This document shows, one piece after another, positions 6,555 to 11,514 of a stretch of 11,514 nt of DNA. The stretch's first letter is position 1; each line of letters opens with the position of its first letter. A program made the translations under genes and the position numbers. Source of the DNA: RXIX01 sp003989075 (lineage in GTDB: Bacteria > Pseudomonadota > Gammaproteobacteria > Competibacterales > Competibacteraceae); contig JAKOYN010000023.1 of NCBI GenBank assembly GCA_029780415.1, positions 1 to 11,514 on the forward strand, in the 5' to 3' direction. The notes under the pieces are model-generated. The model had not been told where the DNA came from. It worked only from the letters and a program-made list of their open reading frames with translations, and made no database searches.

Positions 6555-7742
6555 ATGGCAGACACCCTCTATCATGCCCTGGTGCTGAGCCTGCACCAGC
6601 CGAGTGGCAACCTTGAGCACCTGCTGGCGCACGATGAGTGGGCCGCCCGGGAAATCCTCTGCGCGATGGATCGTATTCCGCGCAGTCTGGCGGAATGCTC
6701 GGATCAGGCCCGGATTCATCTATCGCTGTCCGGGACCCTGTTGGAAACGCTGTCCGACCCGCGCTTTCAGGAGCGGGCCTATGGCATCGTCGATTGCGGT
6801 GCCCTGCTCTGGCAGTTGCGCAGCACGCCGGGTATCGATGTGCTCGGTACCGGCTACTACTATCCGGTGTTGCCGCTGGTGCCGCCCGCTGACTGGGATG
6901 CGCAGGTAGAGCGCTGGCAGGGGATCGGCGGGCGCCTGTTCTCGCTCAATGAGCAGCCTGGGTTCTGGGCGCCGGAGATGGGGTTTTGCATGGAAATGAT
7001 CCCGCTGCTGCGCCGCCACGGCTATCGCTATGTGCTGGTTGATAGCGAGCATGTGCAGCCGGTGACCGCGATGCGCTGGGAAGAGCTGCGCTACCAGCCG
7101 CATCTAGCGCGCTATGGCGGCGCTGAAATCGTGGTGATTGTGCGTGACCGCGAGTTGTCCAGCGCTCAGGCCTCGGGCATGGAACTGGACTGGTTCCTGC
7201 GCGAGGTCGGCGAGCGTACCCGGCATTGTACCTTCCCGCCGCTGGTGACCACCTGCAGCGATGGCGAGAACGGCGGCTGGTTTCGCAATACCACGCCGGG
7301 CAGCAACTTCTGGGATGCGTTCTACAAGCCGCTGCTGGGGGCGGTGCAGGCCGGAGCGACCGCCCTGCGGCCGACCTTCATTCGCGATTACCTTGATCGC
7401 TTTGGGGTGCATGGCGAGGTGACCGTGGGGCCAGGTGCCTGGAACACCGGCTGGCACCATGGCCGCGATTTCCTGCAGTGGAGCGGCTCGCCGGCGCAGC
7501 AGGATGCGCTGACCCGGGTGGATGAAATCAGCCAGGCGGTGCAGGCAGCACTGCGCAATGCCACGCATATCGGCTCACGCAATCCGGAGCTGCTGGAACT
7601 GCTGGAGGAGGCCCACTGGCGGGTGCTGCGCGCCGAAACCAGTTGCAACTTCTTCTGGGGCGACGCCTGGGTGATGCGCTGCCATGCCGACCTGGATCAG
7701 GCCTGCGAATGTCTGGAACGGGCCAACGCCTGTTTCAACTGA
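6555..7742 (+). CDS. Glycoside hydrolase family 57 protein (second of a pair)
   Basis: This is a 395-residue GH57 enzyme distinct from its neighbour. Region motifs: HQP at 14-16, LSLSGTLLETL, GFWAPEMGF with predicted nucleophile Glu141, and CSDGENGGW with predicted acid/base Asp236. The C-terminal signature ETSCNFFWGDAWV parallels QTSCYRYWGQGLW of the upstream GH57, so the two look like ancient paralogues or members of one GH57 branch. It is about 90 residues shorter, lacking the N-terminal lead and some C-terminal sequence. AGGAG at 6539-6543, 11 nt upstream, supports ATG 6555. No signal peptide is visible. It is the last gene of the glucan module; its stop is only 12 bp from the stop of the convergent thioredoxin-like gene. 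An alpha-glucan substrate is inferred from family and context; the reaction is unknown. Confidence 0.9.
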   Translation: MADTLYHALVLSLHQPSGNLEHLLAHDEWAAREILCAMDRIPRSLAECSDQARIHLSLSGTLLETLSDPRFQERAYGIVDCGALLWQLRSTPGIDVLGTGYYYPVLPLVPPADWDAQVERWQGIGGRLFSLNEQPGFWAPEMGFCMEMIPLLRRHGYRYVLVDSEHVQPVTAMRWEELRYQPHLARYGGAEIVVIVRDRELSSAQASGMELDWFLREVGERTRHCTFPPLVTTCSDGENGGWFRNTTPGSNFWDAFYKPLLGAVQAGATALRPTFIRDYLDRFGVHGEVTVGPGAWNTGWHHGRDFLQWSGSPAQQDALTRVDEISQAVQAALRNATHIGSRNPELLELLEEAHWRVLRAETSCNFFWGDAWVMRCHADLDQACECLERANACFN

Positions 7743-7754
7743 CCCGATCGCCGT

Positions 7755-8255
7755 TTATAGCATCGCCTCAACCGCTGCGCGCAGTTGCGGCATATCGAGC
7801 AGGCCGAGCCGATACTGCGTGATCCGCCCATCGGGTGAGACCAGCACCGAAGTCGGGGTCAGGCGCACGTTGTCGAACTCGCGAGCGATCTGGCCCTGGC
7901 TGTCGAGCACGATCGGATAGGGCAGCTGGCGCTGGTTGACCAGGGCCCGCACCTGCTCCGGCGGATCGTAGGCCATAGCCACGCCGATGATCTCCAGACC
8001 CCGTGGCTTGTAGTCCCGATACAGCTCTACCAGATGCGGTATCTCCTCGATGCATGATGGGCAGGTGGTCGCCCAGAACGTCACCAGCACCGGCTTGCCC
8101 TGATAATGCTGCAAGGTCAGGGTGCGGCCATCAAGGGTCTTGCCGACCAGCGGTGGCGCCGCGCGCAAGCCTTCGGGCATGAACCAGACGGCGGCCAGCG
8201 CCACAACCAGAACCAGCACAATGCCGGCGACGGTGGTTTCTTTATTCAGCTTCAC
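7755..8255 (-). CDS. Membrane-anchored TlpA/ResA-like thiol-disulfide oxidoreductase
   Basis: This 166-residue thioredoxin-fold protein has one N-terminal hydrophobic segment (about residues 9-26, VAGIVLVLVVALAAVWF) after a short positively charged stretch. It is probably an inner-membrane anchor with the catalytic domain in the periplasm. The active site is WATTCPSC with Cys65 and Cys68 (CxxC); the cis-proline motif appears as RLTPTSVLV. The domain is of the AhpC/TSA-redoxin TlpA type (VGKTLDGRTLTLQHYQGKPVLVTFWA). Members reduce disulfides in cytochrome c maturation or other envelope proteins; the specific target here is unknown. The start codon is GTG (minus strand, 8255-8253), supported by GGAG 9-12 nt upstream. 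It is divergent from argC across 190 bp and convergent with the GH57 gene, with no clear terminator in the 12-bp gap between the stops. Confidence 0.87.
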   Translation of the reverse strand: MKLNKETTVAGIVLVLVVALAAVWFMPEGLRAAPPLVGKTLDGRTLTLQHYQGKPVLVTFWATTCPSCIEEIPHLVELYRDYKPRGLEIIGVAMAYDPPEQVRALVNQRQLPYPIVLDSQGQIAREFDNVRLTPTSVLVSPDGRITQYRLGLLDMPQLRAAVEAML

Positions 8256-8380
8256 GGGACAATCTCCAGCGCGGGTTAACGGAGCCGCTGCGCAAATGAC
8301 AGGGATCTGATGCCACTATCGGACCACCCGCGGCGCGCAGCGTGCGGGTGCGCAGGCGATTATGCCAGAGCGCCGCCCGT

Positions 8381-8408
8381 TTGCAGGGCTGGCCGGACCT
8401 CGTATGAT
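8381..8408 (+). promoter_or_regulatory. Candidate sigma-70 promoter for argC
   Basis: TTGCAG (8381-8386) and TATGAT (8403-8408) are separated by 16 bp, giving a good -10 (5 of 6) and a mediocre -35. Transcription would start near 8415, about 30 nt before the argC start codon. I see no ARG-box-like operator that I could defend. Confidence 0.42.
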
Positions 8409-8445
8409 CGACGTTTTTCAGTGACGAGTCCGATAAGGAGTCATG

Positions 8446-9483
8446 ATGATCAAGGCAGGCATTGTCGGCGGAACCGGCTATACCGGAGTGGAACTGTTAC
8501 GGCTGCTGGCCGCGCACCCGGACGTGGAGCTGACCGCGATCACCTCGCGCGGCGAAAAGGGCCGGACAGTCGCTGATCTGTTTCCCAACCTGCGTGGCCG
8601 GGTGGATCTGCGCTTTGTCGAGCCGGATGAAGCAGTGCTCACGGCCTGCGATGTGGTGTTTTTCGCTACGCCCAACGGTACAGCGATGCAGAGTGCACCG
8701 GCGCTGCTGGCGGCCGGGGTCAGGGTGATTGATCTGGCAGCGGATTTCCGCCTGCGCCAGGCCGCCGAATGGGAGCACTGGTACGGGATGAAGCATGCCT
8801 GTCCGGAACTTCTGGCTGAAGCGGTCTATGGCTTGCCGGAAGTCAACCGTGAAGCCATTCGCAGTGCCCGGCTGGTGGCTAATCCGGGCTGCTACCCGAC
8901 CGCTGTGCAACTGGGATTCCTGCCGCTTCTGGAAGCGGGACTGGTGGAGCCAGATTCCCTGATCGCCGATGCCAAGTCCGGGGTCAGCGGTGCCGGGCGC
9001 AAGGCTGAGGTCGGTATTCTGTTGTGCGAGGCTGGCGACAGTTTCAAGGCCTATGCTGTGCCGGGGCATCGCCATTTGCCAGAAATCCGCCAGGGCCTGG
9101 CAGCAGCCAGCGGCGCTCCGGTAGATCTGGTGTTCGTGCCGCATCTGACGCCGATGATTCGTGGTATCCACGCTACGCTCTATGCCACGCTGCGGGATCC
9201 GGGCGCCGCCGTCGATCTGCAGGCGCTGTTCGAGCAGCGCTACGCCAATGAACCGTTCGTCGATGTGCTGCCATCAAAGTCACATCCTGAAACCCGCAGC
9301 GTTCGCGGTGCCAACCAATGCCGGCTGGCGGTGCATCGACCGCAGAATGGCAAGACCGTAGTGGTGCTATCGGTGATTGATAATCTGGTCAAGGGCGCAG
9401 CCGGTCAGGCGGTACAGAATATGAATCTGATGTTCGGGCTGGCGGAAAATGCTGGATTGAACGGTATCGCGTTGCTGCCCTAG
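8446..9483 (+). CDS. argC: N-acetyl-gamma-glutamyl-phosphate reductase
   Basis: ArgC catalyses the NADPH-dependent reduction of N-acetylglutamyl-5-phosphate to the semialdehyde, the third step of arginine (ornithine) biosynthesis, in the cytoplasm. The 345-residue protein starts with the Rossmann motif GIVGGTGYTGVELLRLL. It contains the active-site cysteine in NPGCYPTA (Cys149) and the family segments ADAKSGVSGAGRK, PGHRHLPEI, HLTPMIRGIH and NLVKGAAGQAVQNMN. Two adjacent ATGs occur (8443 and 8446). AAGGAG at 8435-8440 is only 2 nt from the first but 5 nt from the second, and homologues typically begin MIKVGIVGG, so 8446 is chosen. It is followed by erpA after 90 bp, with a separate promoter predicted for erpA. 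Confidence 0.97.
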   Translation: MIKAGIVGGTGYTGVELLRLLAAHPDVELTAITSRGEKGRTVADLFPNLRGRVDLRFVEPDEAVLTACDVVFFATPNGTAMQSAPALLAAGVRVIDLAADFRLRQAAEWEHWYGMKHACPELLAEAVYGLPEVNREAIRSARLVANPGCYPTAVQLGFLPLLEAGLVEPDSLIADAKSGVSGAGRKAEVGILLCEAGDSFKAYAVPGHRHLPEIRQGLAAASGAPVDLVFVPHLTPMIRGIHATLYATLRDPGAAVDLQALFEQRYANEPFVDVLPSKSHPETRSVRGANQCRLAVHRPQNGKTVVVLSVIDNLVKGAAGQAVQNMNLMFGLAENAGLNGIALLP

Positions 9484-9511
9484 TGTGGTTTTGGCGTGCC
9501 GTATACAAACC

Positions 9512-9544
9512 ATTCTTGACCTGAATGGTCAACAATCCGACAAT
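9512..9544 (+). promoter_or_regulatory. erpA promoter overlapped by an IscR type 1-like operator
   Basis: The -35 TTGACC (9516-9521, 5 of 6) and -10 GACAAT (9539-9544, 4 of 6) are spaced by exactly 17 bp. The -35 box is also the left arm of a perfect inverted repeat, TTGACC-N5-GGTCAA (9516-9532). Outer ATT/AAT arms extend the symmetry to 25 bp (9512-9536). The YYGAC-N7-GTCRR core and overall length agree with the type 1 IscR consensus as I remember it (about 19 of 25 positions). Binding here would block RNA polymerase, as expected for repression by holo-IscR. Confidence 0.55.
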
Positions 9545-9573
9545 CCAGCTACTTTGTACCCGAGGGCCGAGTC

Positions 9574-9936
9574 ATGAGCGCTACCGTAGAAACCTTCACT
9601 CCCGCTGACGATCCACTGTTGTTCACTGATGCCGCTGCCTTGAAAGTCAAGGAGTTGCTGGAAGAGGAAGCCAACCCCAAGCTGATGCTGCGGGTATTCG
9701 TCTCCGGCGGCGGCTGCTCCGGGTTCCAGTATGGTTTCACCTTTGACGAGTCGCTGACTGAAGGCGATACCGTGGTGGAGAACCATGGCGTCAAGCTGCT
9801 GATCGACCCGATGAGCTTCCAGTATCTGGTTGGCGCCGAGATCGACTATACCGAAGGGCTGGAAGGCGCCCAGTTTGTCATCCGCAATCCCAATGCCGTC
9901 ACTACCTGCGGTTGCGGTTCCTCGTTTTCTGCCTGA
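9574..9936 (+). CDS. erpA: Iron-sulfur cluster insertion protein ErpA (A-type carrier)
   Basis: ErpA is an A-type carrier of the HesB/IscA family that delivers Fe-S clusters to apo-proteins, in E. coli including isoprenoid-pathway and respiratory enzymes. The 120-residue protein matches ErpA along its length: LLFTDAAALKVKELL, LRVFVSGGGCSGFQYGFTFDE, DPMSFQYLVGAEIDYTEGLEG, NPNAVTTCGCGSSFSA. The three cluster-ligand cysteines are present (Cys48, Cys112, Cys114). The FQYGF and DYTEGLEG segments favour ErpA over IscA or SufA. GAGGG at 9562-9566, 7 nt from ATG, supports the start. The gene has its own predicted promoter with an IscR-like palindrome at 9512-9536. A structured GC-rich element follows the stop codon, then tyrS. 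Confidence 0.96.
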   Translation: MSATVETFTPADDPLLFTDAAALKVKELLEEEANPKLMLRVFVSGGGCSGFQYGFTFDESLTEGDTVVENHGVKLLIDPMSFQYLVGAEIDYTEGLEGAQFVIRNPNAVTTCGCGSSFSA

Positions 9937-9954
9937 TAGCTGCGTTTGGTTCGT

Positions 9955-9989
9955 CTGGCAAGGGAGCGCCGGCGCCACACTCCCACCAG
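9955..9989 (+). terminator. Possible erpA 3' hairpin (no U-tract)
   Basis: CTGG (9955-9958) pairs with CCAG (9986-9989) and GGGAG (9962-9966) with CTCCC (9980-9984), 18 bp after the erpA stop. The inner part is GC-rich. There is no run of Ts after it, so it may be a 3'-end stabiliser or a weak terminator. Confidence 0.33.
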
Positions 9990-10023
9990 GAACTCCGTCC
10001 ATGCTTCCCCAGCCCGCGTGCCG

Positions 10024-10057
10024 TGACCTTAGGTCAAGCGGGCCGGTCTGTTAAAAT
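10024..10057 (+). promoter_or_regulatory. tyrS promoter region with a 13-bp palindrome
   Basis: A good -10, TAAAAT (10052-10057, 5 of 6), lies 33 bp before the tyrS start. No good -35 is present; the position where it should be (about 10029-10034) is occupied by the perfect palindrome TGACCT-T-AGGTCA (10024-10036). The overlap suggests an operator or an activator-dependent promoter. The half-site TGACC/GGTCA is the same as in the erpA element, but the spacing differs (3 against 5 bp). Confidence 0.4.
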
Positions 10058-10089
10058 CCCTTCCTTTTTGAATCCGGAGGGGATGTTTC

Positions 10090-11292
10090 ATGCACTCGCT
10101 CGAAGAATCACTGGAGCAAATCAAGCGCGGCGCGGTGGACCTGCTGCTTGAAGAGGATCTGGTCGCGCGCCTGAAAAACGGTCGCCCGCTGCGCGTCAAG
10201 GCGGGCTTTGATCCTACCGCGCCCGATCTGCACCTTGGTCACACGGTGCTGATCAACAAGCTGCGCCAGTTTCAGGAGCTGGGTCATCATGTGATGTTCC
10301 TGATTGGCGACTTTACCGGGATGATCGGTGATCCAACCGGTAAGAACGTGACCCGCCAGCCGCTCAGCCGTGCGCAAATCCTTGAGAACGCCAGAACCTA
10401 TCAGGAACAGGTGTTCAAGATCCTCGATCCAGAGCGCACTGAGGTGCTGTTCAACTCGACCTGGTTTGAGCAGATGAAACCAGCCGATTTTATCCACCTC
10501 GCGGCCACCCACACAGTGGCACGCATGCTGGAGCGCGATGATTTCAGCAAGCGCTATGGCAGCGGCCAGCCGATCGCGATTCATGAATTCCTCTATCCTC
10601 TGGTGCAGGGCTATGACTCGGTCGCCATGCACGCCGATGTCGAGCTGGGCGGTACCGACCAGAAATTCAACCTGCTGGTGGGGCGCGAGCTGCAAAAGCA
10701 CTATGGCCAGCTACCGCAGATTGTACTGACCATGCCAATCCTGGAAGGTCTGGATGGCGCGCAGAAGATGTCGAAATCGCTGGGCAACTATGTTGGTATC
10801 CGCGACGAGCCTAACGAAATGTTTGGCAAGCTCATGTCCATTTCTGACACGCTGATGTGGCGCTACTTCGAGTTGCTCAGCTTCCGGCCAACCAGCGAGA
10901 TCGCGCAATGGCGGCAACAGATCACCGAAGCGGGACTAAATCCACGCGATGTGAAGTTTGCGCTGGCCGAGGAACTGGTGGCGCGTTTCCACAGTAGCGA
11001 GGCGGGCTGGCAGGCACGGGCGGCGTTCATTGAACGGTTCCAGAAAGGTGCGCTGCCCGAGGATTTGCCCGAGGTTCAGGTTCAATCACAGGAGGGGCGT
11101 CTGTTGATCGCCAATCTCCTCAAGGAGGCTGGCCTGGTTGCGAGCACTTCGGAAGCCTTGCGCATGATTCAGCAGGGCGCGGTGCGGGTTGGAGGGGAGC
11201 GCATCGAAAACCGTGACCTGGAGTTGGTTGCCGGAACGACCTACATTTGTCAGGTGGGCAAACGCCGCGCCGCCCGGGTGGTGGTGCTGTGA
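10090..11292 (+). CDS. tyrS: Tyrosyl-tRNA synthetase (TyrZ-type, KMSKS class)
   Basis: TyrRS charges tRNA-Tyr with tyrosine in the cytoplasm. This 400-residue class I synthetase has the HIGH motif as HLGH (48-51), the tyrosine-site segments GDFTGMIGDPTGK and YPLVQGYDSVAMHADVELGGTDQKFN, and KMSKS at 226-230. A C-terminal S4 RNA-binding domain follows (from about residue 335; LLKEAGLVASTSEALRMIQQGAVRVGG). The sequence closely resembles the Pseudomonas TyrZ type rather than E. coli TyrS, which has KFGKT. GGAGGGG at 10076-10082, 7 nt upstream, sets ATG 10090; an out-of-frame ATG overlaps at 10083. I see no T-box or other leader attenuator. No terminator separates it from the stable-RNA promoter that starts 29 bp after its stop. 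Confidence 0.97.
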   Translation: MHSLEESLEQIKRGAVDLLLEEDLVARLKNGRPLRVKAGFDPTAPDLHLGHTVLINKLRQFQELGHHVMFLIGDFTGMIGDPTGKNVTRQPLSRAQILENARTYQEQVFKILDPERTEVLFNSTWFEQMKPADFIHLAATHTVARMLERDDFSKRYGSGQPIAIHEFLYPLVQGYDSVAMHADVELGGTDQKFNLLVGRELQKHYGQLPQIVLTMPILEGLDGAQKMSKSLGNYVGIRDEPNEMFGKLMSISDTLMWRYFELLSFRPTSEIAQWRQQITEAGLNPRDVKFALAEELVARFHSSEAGWQARAAFIERFQKGALPEDLPEVQVQSQEGRLLIANLLKEAGLVASTSEALRMIQQGAVRVGGERIENRDLELVAGTTYICQVGKRRAARVVVL

Positions 11293-11353
11293 AGATTTTT
11301 TGAAGTTTCGATGAAAAGTAGTTGACGGCCGTTTTTTCTTACCTATAATGCGC
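11291..11353 (+). promoter_or_regulatory. Strong stable-RNA promoter P1 (probable rRNA operon)
   Basis: TTGACG (11322-11327, 5 of 6) and a perfect TATAAT (11344-11349) are 16 bp apart. An AT-rich stretch with T- and A-runs lies upstream (11291-11320, UP-element-like). The discriminator is GCGC (11350-11353), as in stringently controlled rRNA promoters. The transcript would start near 11356. Confidence 0.78.
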
Positions 11354-11355
11354 AC

Positions 11356-11395
11356 TCTCCTTGAGGCGCAGCCGAAGAGGCGGTGACGAAGGAGA
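11356..11395 (+). other. Inverted repeat in the stable-RNA leader
   Basis: TCTCCTT (11356-11362) and AAGGAGA (11389-11395) are perfect 7-bp complements enclosing a 26-nt GC-rich loop. The repeat begins at about the predicted P1 start, so the first transcribed bases would be paired. It may be a leader structure or an antitermination element. Confidence 0.4.
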
Positions 11396-11424
11396 AGCGG
11401 GGAGCAAAAAGTTTCAAAAACCTC

Positions 11425-11454
11425 TTGCAACCCTGAGTAGGATGAGTATAGAAT
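11425..11454 (+). promoter_or_regulatory. Second, tandem stable-RNA promoter P2
   Basis: TTGCAA (11425-11430) and TAGAAT (11449-11454) are spaced by 18 bp; an overlapping TATAGA would give a 16-bp spacer. An A-rich tract (11406-11420) lies upstream, like an UP element. P1 and P2 lie about 105 bp apart, the usual tandem arrangement of proteobacterial rrn operons. Confidence 0.55.
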
Positions 11455-11514
11455 GTTTGTCTCCTCACTGCTTAGTGGTGAGGGATTAAGGCGAAGGACG
11501 CCGGGCAGTATAGA
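11455..11514 (+). other. Start of a stable-RNA (probably rRNA) leader, cut by the window edge
   Basis: No ORF starts here. CCTCAC (11463-11468) and GTGAGG (11478-11483) form a stem just after the P2 start, with CACT/AGTG as an alternative inner pairing. No 16S 5' end or tRNA is yet visible, so the rRNA call rests on the promoters and on tyrZ-rrn adjacency in relatives. Confidence 0.5.

Noticed and set aside
5727..6719. A 330-codon minus-strand open frame over the first GH57 gene and the start of the second
   Set aside because: It lies antisense to GH57 coding sequence with conserved catalytic motifs and has no recognisable domain.

Overview
The window is GC-rich, densely coded chromosomal DNA from a proteobacterium, most likely a gammaproteobacterium. 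The evidence for this is the protein families (a TyrZ-type TyrRS with a KMSKS loop, an ErpA close to the gammaproteobacterial form, a Bfd-like ferredoxin) and the gene order argC - erpA - tyrS - probable rRNA operon. That order resembles the argC...erpA...tyrZ-rrn region I recall from Pseudomonas aeruginosa, although genes that lie between erpA and tyrZ there are missing here. No species can be named from the sequence. No transposon, integrase, CRISPR array, tRNA or prophage gene is visible.

Layout. (1) 35-1805: a class I photolyase gene (phr, minus strand) is divergent from a Bfd-like [2Fe-2S] ferredoxin gene. The 124-bp gap between them holds a small palindrome and a direct repeat. (2) 1983-7742: four co-directional genes form an alpha-glucan module: a compact GH13 amylase-family enzyme, a glycogen synthase (glgA) that reads like the starch-synthase III/IV-type branch, and two different GH57 enzymes that appear to be diverged paralogues. 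All four keep their expected catalytic residues, and the three gaps between them (about 98-138 bp) all contain GC-rich hairpins. (3) 7755-8255: a membrane-anchored TlpA/ResA-like thioredoxin gene on the minus strand, convergent with the second GH57 gene. (4) 8446-11292: argC (arginine biosynthesis), erpA (A-type Fe-S carrier) and tyrS (tyrosyl-tRNA synthetase), all on the plus strand. (5) 11293-11514: two strong stable-RNA-type promoters and a structured leader, very probably the start of an rRNA operon cut by the window edge.

How the parts fit. The glucan module can elongate (GlgA, from ADP-glucose) and cleave or rearrange (GH13, GH57 x2) alpha-1,4-glucan, but ADP-glucose pyrophosphorylase, a classical GH13 branching enzyme and glycogen phosphorylase are not in the window. 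One of the GH57 or GH13 proteins may therefore supply branching or transfer activity; this is inference. The most specific regulatory observation is a near-symmetric 25-bp element over the predicted -35 box of erpA. It matches the geometry of a type 1 IscR site and would tie erpA to Fe-S status. Most of the window is recognisable housekeeping or storage metabolism; the points for a second look are the unusual glucan enzyme set, its intergenic hairpins and the operator-like palindromes.
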